A DNA stretch of 50,780 nt. Origin: JAWXBM01 sp034440115 (GTDB taxonomy: Bacteria > Pseudomonadota > Gammaproteobacteria > Xanthomonadales > SZUA-36). Position 1 is the first letter of the stretch. The number at the start of each line of letters is the position of its first letter. The translations under genes and the position numbers were made by a program. The notes beneath the pieces were generated by a model, which did no database searches, had not been told where the DNA came from, and saw only the letters and a program-made list of their open reading frames with translations. The stretch spans positions 1 to 50,780 of the forward strand of contig JAWXBM010000065.1 in the NCBI GenBank assembly GCA_034440115.1. The letters run 5' to 3'. Shown piece after piece: positions 9,801-17,764 of this stretch.

Positions 9801-10391
9801 AAAACCACCGTTATTGATTTGCCTTCATTACCCGCCGGTGCCCAGCGGCTGCGCATGGTCAGTAATATGTGGCTGCATTGGGATCGCATTCGCTGGACCA
9901 CTTCAAACGCGGACGAAGCTGCCCATATCGTAACCAAGCTGCTGCCAGAGAGTGCTGAACTGCGTGATCGCGGATTCTCAAAATTGATCAGAACGGCACC
10001 CAACGCACCCCACACCTACGATTACTCGCAAGTTGACAGCCAATCACCGTGGCTGGCCATGCCGGGGAACTACACGCGCTATGGCGACGTGCTGCCGCTG
10101 TTGCTGGAAGCTGACGATTTCAGCGTGATCCTGGCTGCTGGCGACGAGATCGCCATTCGCTTCGATGCGGCAGGCCTGGAGCCGGTGGCGCCCGGCTACC
10201 AGCGCACGCTGTTTCTCGAAAGTCATGGCTGGGACAAGGATGCAGATCGAAATACCTTTGAGGCGCAGCAGATGGAGCCGCTGCCCTTCCGGGCGATGAG
10301 TGGCTATCCTGGCCAGCCAGGAGAAGTGTTTCCGAATACGCCGGACCACCGCGCCTATCGCCAGCAGTGGCTGACCCGGGAGGTGCGCTGA
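6894..10391 (+). CDS. Large lipoprotein: TPR repeats, FG-GAP propeller, ASPIC/UnbV and long C-terminal region
   Basis: A protein of about 1,165 residues. The signal HLLVATIFTLTLLLALPGC is a lipoprotein signal with a cysteine after LPG. ATG 6894 overlaps the previous stop; GTG 6909, preceded by GGAG with a six-base spacer, gives a cleaner lipoprotein start. TPR-like repeats span about 45-280. FG-GAP motifs span about 290-700 (DLDGDQLPDLLR, DLDRDGDIDLLL, DMDNDGAVDVVV, DFNNDGRKDLAL, DLNNDGLLDLAV). An ASPIC/UnbV region with CPFLYAWNGESFGFVTDLLW follows, then about 380 residues I cannot assign. The propeller is interrupted by a KPGQ repeat (8183-8250), and a VIVIVI run is encoded by tandem TCATCG near 8640-8662. 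Function is unknown; probably the scaffold of the operon's complex. Confidence 0.8.
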   Translation: MSGVAVIKHLLVATIFTLTLLLALPGCQRESADPAADVVDIEALQLRDLGIAELENERPEQAEPLFRELAERFPADPLGAVNLAIALLRQQRLDEAEASIAELLETAPSAPLLAVRAEIRMARNELDAALNDLAQALALAPNDSEIGYAAFNLASQSATEQATAVSRTALLQLSRLRPDNPWVLLKALQTALKDSDRTTASSRFLRLRELSWQFDPASKQVLAVVGEGLISNKLEPLRGEVIRLENLLRSSGLYQQALSDLRIGIRGIPLTRFAQEADLRSFEPVASIPFQFHHIDGRAGLPTALAVGDLDGDQLPDLLRVLATTAEQSPQLEVRLAASAFQTSTEYPLNELATDGITPLLLNDISNDGQQDVLVFGSWGAAAFQGATGGQLLRIPNDIGLHEASAVAAVALDFDIEGDLDIALVSAGSQKPGQKPGQKPGQKPGQKPGQKPDLRRNNLVNALESVGEHVFAQIESDYSAVIALLASDLDRDGDIDLLLAHATGLSWLDNLRQGEFADRSATAGLAAEPGISAIAVADMDNDGAVDVVVAADGGLQLWRNREARFPADERVQLDISPTGVGLIVIVIVIGDFNNDGRKDLALGHERGVMLLLQDSDQHYLALDLLDFATPVTALQATDLNNDGLLDLAVSGQAGLGWLENQGQTGNGWLSLSLQGLTEGNGKNNRFGIGSVIDIRNGNLQQRYDVSAAATHIGLGPHTQAEVLRVEWTNGVPQNRIGLERNQRVVEEQVLKGSCPFLYAWNGESFGFVTDLLWGSPIGLPVALGVWMPADPSELVRIDGLTARDGGFDIRITEELWEAAFFDQVRLWVVDHPVDVEVASNLRIVPGQSLGEEVLGSRELMPLAQALDGQGRDLTEQLREHDEVYADAYSPGPYQGIAQAPWSLIMDLGSAPAAPVRLHLEGWIFPSDASLNLAVAQRQDLPNLPPRIEVEIGGRWEPLLENAGFPAGKTKTTVIDLPSLPAGAQRLRMVSNMWLHWDRIRWTTSNADEAAHIVTKLLPESAELRDRGFSKLIRTAPNAPHTYDYSQVDSQSPWLAMPGNYTRYGDVLPLLLEADDFSVILAAGDEIAIRFDAAGLEPVAPGYQRTLFLESHGWDKDADRNTFEAQQMEPLPFRAMSGYPGQPGEVFPNTPDHRAYRQQWLTREVR
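8183..8250 (+). repeat. 12-bp in-frame tandem repeat encoding (KPGQ)n
   Basis: Five to six copies of a 12-base unit close to AAACCTGGGCAA lie inside the FG-GAP protein and encode a run of KPGQ. The last copy has CTGGCC in place of CTGGGC. Because the unit is a multiple of three, copy-number change would alter loop length without breaking the frame. It lies between two calcium-loop blades, so it probably forms an exposed basic, proline-rich loop. Confidence 0.9.
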
Positions 10392-12206
10392 ATGAATGGC
10401 AAAGGGAGGGCCTTGCAGTTCAGGGCATTGCAGTTCAGCGCACTTGGCGCGCTGGCCATCTTGTTGCTGGCCGGATGCGGTGCCGAAGACGGCCCGAGCC
10501 GCGAGACAGCGACAGCTGCGGCGTCCAGCACAACAGTCGGCGCGGCCTCGACAGGGCCTGCGCTGACCGGGCCAATCTTTATCGACCAGGCCGCCGAACT
10601 CGGTATTGATTTCCGCCACGACCCGGCGCTGTCCGGCGATTTGCTGATGCCGGAAATACAGGGTGCCGGCGCTGCCCTGGTGGACCTCGATGCTGACGGT
10701 GATCTGGACCTGCTGTTGGTGCAAAGTCGCCCGGCTGCAGAGGCTGGCGCAGTAAACGGCGGCAGCCGGCTGTACCGGAATCTGTTGCAGGAAACAGGCA
10801 CCCTGGCCTTTGAGGACATTACGGCTGCCTCCGGCCTCCACACCCGCTGTTACGGCTCCGGTGTGGTTGCCGGTGATATCGATAACGATGGCGCCGTTGA
10901 CCTTTACATATTCTGCGCCGATAGCAACGAACTCTGGCGCAACGACGGCTCAGGTGTGTTCGAAGAAATCGGTCAGGCCAGCAACACCAACGATTCGGCA
11001 TGGACCACCAATGCCAATTTATTTGATTTTGACCGGGACGGTCTGTTGGATCTGTACATCGGCAACTACGTGGATTATGCGCCTGCCACGCGGCGCCAAT
11101 GTCGCACGCCGGCCGGTATACCTGATTACTGCGGTCCGCTCACGCACACTCCGGCACCCGACCGTTTGCTGCGCAATCTGGGTGCGGGGCGCTTCGAGGA
11201 TGTCACAGCCAGCAGTGGTATTGCGTCCATTGGGCATGCTCCCTCGCTGGGTTCTGTTGCGGCCGACTTCAATGCGGATGGCTGGCAGGATCTGTACGTC
11301 GCCAATGATGCCTATTCGAACCGGCTGTGGATCAACCAGCAGAACGGCCACTTTGTAGACACAGCTTTGCCGGCAGGCGCGGCACTGAATGCCGAGGGTC
11401 AGCCCGAAGGCAGTATGGGAGTGGATGCGGGTGATTACGACGGAGATGGTGACGATGACCTCTTTATGGTGCACCTGGCCGATGAGAAGGCCACTCTGTA
11501 CGCCGCTGTCGGTAATGGCCAGTTCGAGGATCGCAGCCTGATGAGTGGCGTCGCCGCGCTGACCCGGGGCCACACCGGCTTTGGCACCGCTTGGATCGAC
11601 TACGACAACGATGGCTGGCTGGACCTGCTGATCGTCAACGGCCGGGTTAGCATGGCAGGAGAGTCTAGAGCCAGTGCTGACCCTTTCCCCTATGCCCAGC
11701 GTATGCTGCTGCTGCGCAACGACGGCAACAGCCGTTTCAATGATGTCAGCCTGCAGGCTGGTGCAGTCTTTGCATTGGAGCGCGTGGGTCGCGGTGCGGC
11801 GTTTGGTGATCTGGACAACGACGGCGATATGGATGCGGTGGTCAGCAACGCCAATGCTGCCCCTTTCGTATTAATCAATCAGCTCGGTCAGTCACAGAAC
11901 TGGCTGGGCGTGCGCCTGACCGTACATGGTCGGGACGCTTATGGTGCACGAGCCGGTTTGTTGCTCAGCGATGGCCGCACGCTGTGGCGGCGGTTACGGG
12001 TGGACGGCAGTTATGCTGCAGCGAACGACCCGCGAATCCTGTTTGGCTATCCGCGTGAGGTACAGGCCCGGGCCCTGACCATCGTCTGGCCCGACGGCAG
12101 CCGAACGGAGCTGCCAACGCAACTGCCAACGGAGCTGCCAATTCAGCTGACTGGGCAGCAACTGCACGAGCGTCACTATTCCGAAATCCGGCAGGAGCAA
12201 CCATAG
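10392..12206 (+). CDS. CRTAC1-family FG-GAP lipoprotein with ASPIC/UnbV domain
   Basis: A 604-residue protein. The N-terminus ends in GALAILLLAGCG, a lipobox. Seven or more DxDxDG blades follow (DLDADGDLDLLL, DIDNDGAVDLYI, DFDRDGLLDLYI, DFNADGWQDLYV, DYDGDGDDDLFM, DYDNDGWLDLLI, DLDNDGDMDAVV). The C-terminus is ASPIC/UnbV (YGARAGLLLSDGRTLWRR, LTIVWPDGSRTELP). ATG follows the previous stop with no gap and has GGAGG nine bases upstream. Short duplications are visible at both ends: LQFRALQFSALG near the start, and ELPTQLPTELPIQL at the C-terminus. It is a paralogue of the 5,089 gene and presumably has the same fold and compartment. Confidence 0.85.
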   Translation: MNGKGRALQFRALQFSALGALAILLLAGCGAEDGPSRETATAAASSTTVGAASTGPALTGPIFIDQAAELGIDFRHDPALSGDLLMPEIQGAGAALVDLDADGDLDLLLVQSRPAAEAGAVNGGSRLYRNLLQETGTLAFEDITAASGLHTRCYGSGVVAGDIDNDGAVDLYIFCADSNELWRNDGSGVFEEIGQASNTNDSAWTTNANLFDFDRDGLLDLYIGNYVDYAPATRRQCRTPAGIPDYCGPLTHTPAPDRLLRNLGAGRFEDVTASSGIASIGHAPSLGSVAADFNADGWQDLYVANDAYSNRLWINQQNGHFVDTALPAGAALNAEGQPEGSMGVDAGDYDGDGDDDLFMVHLADEKATLYAAVGNGQFEDRSLMSGVAALTRGHTGFGTAWIDYDNDGWLDLLIVNGRVSMAGESRASADPFPYAQRMLLLRNDGNSRFNDVSLQAGAVFALERVGRGAAFGDLDNDGDMDAVVSNANAAPFVLINQLGQSQNWLGVRLTVHGRDAYGARAGLLLSDGRTLWRRLRVDGSYAAANDPRILFGYPREVQARALTIVWPDGSRTELPTQLPTELPIQLTGQQLHERHYSEIRQEQP

Positions 12207-12212
12207 ATTCGC

Positions 12213-13769
12213 ATGACTACTGAGAACATACGACGAAGTTTGCTGCCAGCAGCTCTCGTGCTGCTATTGGCGGCCTGTGAACAGCAATCAGTCGCTATCG
12301 TTCCGCCAAACATCGAAGCTACGGCCTTTACCCTGCTCAGCCCGGACGCAGGCGTGCCGCTTGCGGAGGCCTATTCCCGCTGGCAAACCATGGCAACGGA
12401 AACCGAGCCGGGGCCTGCACAGTATGACGCAGCCATGCGATTCGCTGAGCTTGCCTTCGCCTGGGAACGATTTATCTGGGCGGAAGAATCACTGCAAAGG
12501 GCATGTGCCAGCCCGCGCAGCGATGCGCGCTGCTGGTATTTGCTGGCGTTGTCACAACAAACCAACTCAAACGACACAGCGGCGGCAGCAAGTTTTGAAC
12601 AGGCCCTGCAAAGGCAACCCACCTATCTGCCCATTCGCCTGCAACTGGGAGAATACCTGCTTGCAACCGGTCAGCTCTCTGCCGCGGCTCAACGGCTGGG
12701 CAAACGACAGGCTGGTGAATCGGCAGCCCTGCTGGGGCTGCGCGGCCGGATTGCGCTGGCAGCGGGTGATAACCCGGCTGCATTGGAACAGCTTGAGGCA
12801 GCGCTGAAGCTCGAGCCAGAGGCATCCCGCCTGCGCTATCCATATGGACTGGCGCTGCGTGCAGCCGGGCGTGAGCAGGATGCACTGCAGGCTCTGGCCC
12901 GCAATGGGCCAGTTGCGGCGCAGGTGGATGATCCACTGCTCAGCGAGGTGCAGGCACTGGCCATGGGCGTGGACATTCTGCGCTACCGTGGCAACGATTT
13001 GGCTCTTGCCGGTCAGTACGCAGAGGCCGCCGCTGCGTACCGGCAAGCTCTGGAGCAAGAAGAGGATGCGCTCACCCGTCTCAACCTGGGCATTGCCCTG
13101 GCCCGCAGCAATCAACCTGCGGCCGCAGAAGCGGAATTCCGCCAGGCCCTGCAGGCAGACCCCGGGCTGCCGGCTGGCTGGTTCGGACTCGGCACCTTGC
13201 TGGCCGCTCAAGGGCGGCATGAGGAAGCGGTTGCAGCCTACCTGCAAGCCTTGCAGCAACACCCGGGTGATCTCGATGCACGTTATAACCTGGCCAATGC
13301 GCAACGTCGTTTGGGCCAACCGGACCAGGCCACTGAAAATTATCGCCTGGTTACCAATGCTGATCCTGCCCGCATCGAAGCACAGATCGCGCTGGCCCAA
13401 ATCCTGTCAGAGCAGCAGCTTTGGTCCGCTGCTCTGGAGGTGTTGCGCACAGGTCTGCAGTCTCATCCGCAAGACGGGCGACTGGCATTGCAGCTGGCCC
13501 GATTGCTTGCGGCTGCGCCCGATTCGGCGATTCGTGACGGTGCAACGGCCCTGCGTCTGGCCGAGCAACTGTTCAGCCGTGAGCAATCCCTGGCTCATGG
13601 CGAAACTTTGGCCATGGCACTCGCCGAGGTGGGGCGCTTTCAGCAGGCAGCGGAACTGCAGCAGTCGCTGATCGATGCGGTTCGTGCTCAAGGGCGTGAT
13701 GAGCTGATGCCGGCACTGCAGGCGGCGCTGGAGGATTATGCTGCAGAGCGGCCGTACCGCTTGGAATAG
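12213..13769 (+). CDS. TPR-repeat lipoprotein
   Basis: A 518-residue protein that starts six bases after the previous stop. The signal LPAALVLLLAACEQQ has a lipobox (LAAC). The rest is almost entirely TPR, with clear repeats such as YAEAAAAYRQALEQEEDALT, PAAAEAEFRQALQADPGLPA, HEEAVAAYLQALQQHPGDLD and PDQATENYRLVTNADPARIE. It is the last gene of the five-gene operon. TPR proteins are adaptors, so it probably holds the FG-GAP proteins or the cytochrome TPR tail together; this is inferred from context. No strong intrinsic terminator was seen after it. Confidence 0.85.
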   Translation: MTTENIRRSLLPAALVLLLAACEQQSVAIVPPNIEATAFTLLSPDAGVPLAEAYSRWQTMATETEPGPAQYDAAMRFAELAFAWERFIWAEESLQRACASPRSDARCWYLLALSQQTNSNDTAAAASFEQALQRQPTYLPIRLQLGEYLLATGQLSAAAQRLGKRQAGESAALLGLRGRIALAAGDNPAALEQLEAALKLEPEASRLRYPYGLALRAAGREQDALQALARNGPVAAQVDDPLLSEVQALAMGVDILRYRGNDLALAGQYAEAAAAYRQALEQEEDALTRLNLGIALARSNQPAAAEAEFRQALQADPGLPAGWFGLGTLLAAQGRHEEAVAAYLQALQQHPGDLDARYNLANAQRRLGQPDQATENYRLVTNADPARIEAQIALAQILSEQQLWSAALEVLRTGLQSHPQDGRLALQLARLLAAAPDSAIRDGATALRLAEQLFSREQSLAHGETLAMALAEVGRFQQAAELQQSLIDAVRAQGRDELMPALQAALEDYAAERPYRLE

Positions 13770-13813
13770 AATTCGAACCATCGCTTGGTTAAAAAGAGCG
13801 GCAATAAGCAGGG

Positions 13814-13868
13814 ATTGTAAATATTTCATTACAATCAATTGAATTAAGCAGGCTCACTGATCTATACT
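13814..13868 (+). promoter_or_regulatory. Probable promoter and inverted repeat upstream of the P-domain surface protein
   Basis: A -35-like TTGAAT (13839-13844) and -10-like TATACT (13863-13868) are separated by 18 bases. Just upstream is a perfect inverted repeat, ATTGTAA-8-TTACAAT (13814-13835), that could be an operator. It fits transcription of the gene starting at 13941. The evidence is pattern only. Confidence 0.4.
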
Positions 13869-13940
13869 CCTCGCCAAATAAAAGAGTCTCCGTCAATTGA
13901 GTTTGCGACGGAACGCGAATTTGTACTTTTGGAGAGACCC

Positions 13941-15320
13941 ATGCGCATTATTCCCTTCACGCTCAGCTTGTTCTTGAGTGCCTTCACCACAGCAGCAGTG
14001 GCACAGGTAACTACGGTTTATCCCAGCACGGTTAACGTTGTGCCCATTCCTGACGGTGGTTGTGTGGATTCAAGTTCCACTGGCGTTGGCCTCGGTGGCA
14101 TCAGCAACAGCATTACGATTCCTGGTGGCGATGCAGGTGCTATTCTCGATGTCAATGTACAGGTTCAGGTAACAACTACCTGGCGCTCTGATCTGCAGAT
14201 GGCCTTGACTGATGGCACCACCACGGTGCAGTTAGCTCATAATCAGGGTAGTACCAGCATCAACTATTACGCCACTTTTGACAGTGCCGTTGCGACTAAC
14301 TGCGGCGATTCAACGTTCTGCGGTGATGCGGGCAACTGTGTGACAGCGCCCGGCCCTGTGTGCGGTCCCAATCAGTCGTTGGACGGATTCAATGGCCCCG
14401 AAGCCGCAAGTCGGGAATTCACTTTGCAGATTTGCGATACGGTCGGTGGGGCTCCACCAACGTTGCAGAACTGGTCATTGCAAGTCACTCGCGGCAGTGC
14501 TGCGGAACCGCGCGCTACCTTCGCCGTGAGCAAAGTATTCACTGACGGCAATCCGAGCGAAGTGGATGTAACGCTGTCCTGCAATACGGGCCTGATACTG
14601 GATCAGACCAAAACGATTTCAGCCGGTTCAGGCGTGGTGTTTGTCGTAACCGATTACGCCGATGGCGCATTGAATTGTGAACTTACCGAAGAACCCGTCG
14701 CCGGCTATAACGCCAGCTATTTCGACGGCAGCTCTACCAATTCGACCGGTTGTGTGTTTCAGGAAGTACCCTTCGGCGGTTATTACACGTGTGTAGTCAC
14801 CAACGAACCCGCGCCGGTGGATATCGTTGTCACCAAGGAATGGAACTTTGAAGGCCCCAGCAGCGGTAACGGTATCAGTCAGGAGTACGAGTTAACCCTG
14901 TGGTGCGATGCTGAGATCGTTGGCGGTTACAATCCGTATGAAATGGGGTTGGATTCGGATTCGCCCAGCGGCCTTTTCTCTTATTGCGGTAGCAACCCTA
15001 CCAAGAAAGAAGGTCCGCAGTTAGTCTATTACGATTGGTGCAAGACCTACTATGGCGAAGGACCAGGCCTGTTCACTTCTGAAGTCATTCCGGAATACCC
15101 GGGTTCGAACTGCTATGTCACTGAATATGTCTACGATGCCGGCGTCGAAATTGAAAATGGTTGCAATGATCTCTCCGTCAGTGCTGGTCAGGGTGATTCC
15201 TGCACCATCACCAATACGGTGTTCTATGAAGGCATTCCGACACTAAATCAGTATGGACTGATGATGCTTGCTCTGCTGATGCTGGGCGCAGGCTTTATCG
15301 GGTTCCGGCGTTTCGTCTGA
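13941..15320 (+). CDS. IPTL-CTERM surface protein with P-domain-like N-terminus
   Basis: A 459-residue protein. ATG 13941 has GGAGAG upstream and gives a clean Sec signal (LSLFLSAFTTAAVAQ); the in-frame TTG 13929 is less likely. Residues of about 25-190 resemble a proprotein-convertase P domain (TTWRSDLQMALTDGTTTVQL, SLDGFNGPEAASREFTLQI, TLQNWSLQVTRG). A cysteine-rich beta stalk follows (ATFAVSKVFTDGNPSEVDV, NTGLILDQTKTIS). The tail IPTLNQYGLMMLALLMLG plus RRF is an IPTL-CTERM sorting signal, the type handled by exosortase H. No exosortase gene is in the window. The stalk and tail are closely similar to the end of the 25,908-29,000 protein. A surface or matrix protein is likely; ligand unknown. 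Confidence 0.8.
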   Translation: MRIIPFTLSLFLSAFTTAAVAQVTTVYPSTVNVVPIPDGGCVDSSSTGVGLGGISNSITIPGGDAGAILDVNVQVQVTTTWRSDLQMALTDGTTTVQLAHNQGSTSINYYATFDSAVATNCGDSTFCGDAGNCVTAPGPVCGPNQSLDGFNGPEAASREFTLQICDTVGGAPPTLQNWSLQVTRGSAAEPRATFAVSKVFTDGNPSEVDVTLSCNTGLILDQTKTISAGSGVVFVVTDYADGALNCELTEEPVAGYNASYFDGSSTNSTGCVFQEVPFGGYYTCVVTNEPAPVDIVVTKEWNFEGPSSGNGISQEYELTLWCDAEIVGGYNPYEMGLDSDSPSGLFSYCGSNPTKKEGPQLVYYDWCKTYYGEGPGLFTSEVIPEYPGSNCYVTEYVYDAGVEIENGCNDLSVSAGQGDSCTITNTVFYEGIPTLNQYGLMMLALLMLGAGFIGFRRFV

Positions 15321-15358
15321 ACTGACTGAAAGCTGAGAAATCGGGGCCTGAGAAATTA

Positions 15359-15395
15359 GGGCCAGAGTAACCAGCTTACTCTGGCCCTTTTCTTT
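15359..15395 (+). terminator. Rho-independent terminator
   Basis: A perfect 12-bp stem, GGGCCAGAGTAA (15359-15370) with TTACTCTGGCCC (15376-15387), has a five-base loop and is followed by TTTTCTTT. It ends transcription of the 13,941 gene. Confidence 0.9.
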
Positions 15396-15486
15396 GCTGG
15401 CTCTTCAAGAATCTTTTTTGCAGGCGGCTGACTGACACCTTGCGTGCCAACCCCGAGTTCATTCCCCTGCTGCGACTTGCGTGTTG

Positions 15487-16722
15487 TTAAACCACTTCCC
15501 GCTGACCTTCGCTGGGTAATACGGCAATGGTTTTGCTGCCCAGTTTTTGCAATTCTGCGCTGCAGAACTCCAGTTTGCGTTCAATCGCCGCATCATCCTG
15601 GCTGGGATCGTGGTGATGAATCCATAGACGTTCTGCTTCAGCCAGATGCGCCAGACGACAGACCTCCGATAAGGGCGAGTGGCCCCAGTGGATTTTGCTA
15701 ACGTATTCCTCGTCAAAATAAGTACAGTCATGCACCAGCACGTTGGTTCCGCGACAAAAATCTGCCAGGCCATGCAGGAACTCTTCGTCAGCAAACTCGG
15801 AATCAGCGTGATATAGCTCGTTGTCGGTGATGTAGCAGAAACTGCGGCCGCGGTAATCCACCCGATAGCCCAGGCAATGACCCGGATGCTTTAGCAACAG
15901 GGTGCGCACGCGAATGTCGTCCAGGTCAAATTGCTGCTCGCCGATTTCATGGAAGCTGACTTGGGCACCAAACTCGCGCACGGTAACGGGGAAATAGGTG
16001 CCATCCATTTGTGCCACGATCAATTGTTCGAAGCCGGCGGATTCCTGCGCGCAGCCATGCACGCGGACTACGTTGCCCGGAATATACAGCGGCGCAAAGA
16101 AGGGAAAGGCATTGATGTGATCCCAGTGGGGATGGGTGATCAACAGATCAACAGTGAGGTTCTTGTGCCCGGCCTTGAGCATGTCACTGCCACAATTCTT
16201 GATCCCGGTACCCGCGTCAAACACCAGATGCCGGGTGGCAGAAAACTGCAGTGAATAGCAGGAAGTGTTGCCGCCGAATCGAATATAGCCCAGTTGCGGA
16301 ACCGGCAGGGTGCCGCGCACACCCCAGGCGGTTAACTGCATGGCGTCCAGGTCCTGGATGATGCTGTTGAATTTTTCAATGGTAAAGGGCTTGATGATGT
16401 AGCCATCAGCGCCATGCTTTTTGGCATTGTTGCGATCCGCTTCATAGGCCTTGGCAGATGCCATCACGATACGTACACCGTCCAGCGCCTTGTCCTGGCG
16501 GATCATGCTGCACAGCTCGAAGCCGTTGATACCCGGCATCATGATGTCACACACAACGACATCCGGCTTCAGTTCACGCACCAGATCAATGGCGCCTTCG
16601 GAACCATGCTTGGCTTGGGCCTGATGTCCGGCGTCGTGCAACAGTTGCAACGCCACGCTCAGCGCCATGGAGCTGTCATCGATGACCAGTACTCTCAGTT
16701 CCTGCAGTTTCATGAATTCCAC
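15487..16722 (-). CDS. Response-regulator receiver fused to MBL-fold hydrolase (REC-MBL)
   Basis: A 411-residue cytoplasmic protein. Residues 9-125 are a CheY-like receiver: acidic pair D15/D16, phosphoacceptor D59 (VVVCDIMMPG), switch S89 and K111 (IIKPF). Residues of about 130-405 are a metallo-beta-lactamase fold starting AWGVRGTLPVPQLGYIRFGG. The metal motif is THPHWDH (H197, H199, D201, H202), and the nearby FPFFAPLYIPGN is shared with the 45,980 gene. The likely activity is phosphorylation-controlled hydrolysis of an unknown ester or phosphodiester. ATG 16722 or 16713 can start it. It stands alone with no kinase beside it; the nearest orphan kinase in the window is at 43.6 kb, next to a protein with the same two domains in reverse order. 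Confidence 0.85.
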   Translation of the reverse strand: MEFMKLQELRVLVIDDSSMALSVALQLLHDAGHQAQAKHGSEGAIDLVRELKPDVVVCDIMMPGINGFELCSMIRQDKALDGVRIVMASAKAYEADRNNAKKHGADGYIIKPFTIEKFNSIIQDLDAMQLTAWGVRGTLPVPQLGYIRFGGNTSCYSLQFSATRHLVFDAGTGIKNCGSDMLKAGHKNLTVDLLITHPHWDHINAFPFFAPLYIPGNVVRVHGCAQESAGFEQLIVAQMDGTYFPVTVREFGAQVSFHEIGEQQFDLDDIRVRTLLLKHPGHCLGYRVDYRGRSFCYITDNELYHADSEFADEEFLHGLADFCRGTNVLVHDCTYFDEEYVSKIHWGHSPLSEVCRLAHLAEAERLWIHHHDPSQDDAAIERKLEFCSAELQKLGSKTIAVLPSEGQREVV

Positions 16723-17381
16723 GGCGAACGCATTGACTGCGCACGCCCTACCTGCGAATGATTGGTCAAAGCCTGGTTACACATCTGTTTCCCCCTGAAT
16801 TCTTGTCCCAGTGGCGGCGTATCACTGTCGATGAGCCGTACTTCCTTCGCACAGTGTGCCAGTTTAAGCCCAACGGGTTAAATTTCAATGTTCCTTAGAA
16901 TAACTTAAGGGTGTGGTGAGCGTCTGCGCTACTCGCCAGCTAGCAGAATTCAGCATTTCACAAACAGCTTGCGAAGCCAACAGCCAAAAGTATTGCTCGC
17001 CTATTATTGAGTGAACTCCAATGCTTTATGTTCGTTCTGGAAGGGGTTGATGCCGAATGGTGGGTTGCCAGGATTGGCGCTGGAAGGCTTTGTAGCAGCG
17101 AGCCATGCTCGCGATTCAGGCTTGATCGGAACATACCCCCGACAGACGGGCTATCGGGGGTATTATGGGTTGAAGTACTAACAGCAAATGATCAGCCCGC
17201 CGGCTCAATCATCAACACACCATTTTCCACCGGAATCTTTCGGCCCGGGTTGTAATCTATGTGAACGGTGCGTTATGAACGGCGCCAGTCCAACAGATAT
17301 TTCCAGCAGGTATTCAGCGGGTGGCAGGCGCTAAAACAGCGCCGGCCTGAGATCGAGGGGTGATTCAGGTATGGGCTCTGA
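16723..17381. other. Non-coding gap with two hairpins
   Basis: I see no convincing gene in these 660 bases. A strong hairpin lies at 17133-17163 (ATACCCCCGA paired with TCGGGGGTAT), and a GCGAGC-cat-GCTCGC palindrome lies near 17098-17112, similar to degraded REP-type palindromes. On the minus strand, 17205-17280 encodes a short, protein-like stretch (DYNPGRKIPVENG) ending in a stop, possibly the tail of a lost gene. The REC-MBL gene's promoter should lie just right of 16722. Confidence 0.5.
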
Positions 17382-17753
17382 TCAGGCCAGAAAGTTCTTC
17401 CAGATCAGCGCGCCCCAGCACACCGCGATCATTAGCAGAGAAACAAACACAGCGGCAGAGCCTATGTCTTTGGCGCGCCCGGAAAGCTCATGCATCTCCG
17501 AACTGATTCGATCTACGGTGGTTTCCACCGCGCTGTTTAATAACTCGACGATCAGCAGGAGGAACAGTGGCGTTACCAGAATCAACCACTGCTCAACAGT
17601 GTGTGCAACAAAAAAAGCTGCAGGGAATAATACGATGAACAAGGCAACTTCCTGCCTAAAAGCAGCCTCGTTACGCCAGCAGGCTGCCAGACCCTGCAGC
17701 GAATAGCCAGTCGCATCGATCACGCGCTTTATGCCTGTCTTGCCGGGTTTCAT
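17382..17753 (-). CDS. dgkA: Diacylglycerol kinase
   Basis: A 123-residue integral membrane enzyme of normal family length with three hydrophobic helices. It carries the DgkA signatures EAAFRQE, VELLNSAVETTVDRIS and GRAKDIGSAAVF. It phosphorylates diacylglycerol to phosphatidic acid in the inner membrane, recycling the diacylglycerol left when phospholipid head groups are transferred to envelope polymers. No head-group transferase gene is next to it. It is transcribed away from a decayed carrier gene 12 bp upstream. Confidence 0.95.
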   Translation of the reverse strand: MKPGKTGIKRVIDATGYSLQGLAACWRNEAAFRQEVALFIVLFPAAFFVAHTVEQWLILVTPLFLLLIVELLNSAVETTVDRISSEMHELSGRAKDIGSAAVFVSLLMIAVCWGALIWKNFLA

Positions 17754-17764
17754 ATATCACTCAC

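Noticed and set aside
10044..13400. Long minus-strand frames opposite the FG-GAP and TPR genes
   Set aside because: The plus-strand genes form an operon with clear domains; the opposite frames are composition artefacts.
17133..17163. CCCCCGA hairpin as a riboswitch or terminator
   Set aside because: No gene begins or ends beside it in a fitting orientation and there is no T tract; it remains an unexplained hairpin.
17205..17280. Minus-strand peptide DYNPGRKIPVENG with a stop
   Set aside because: It looks protein-like, but an in-frame stop lies just before it and I cannot name a family, so it is mentioned only in the gap entry.
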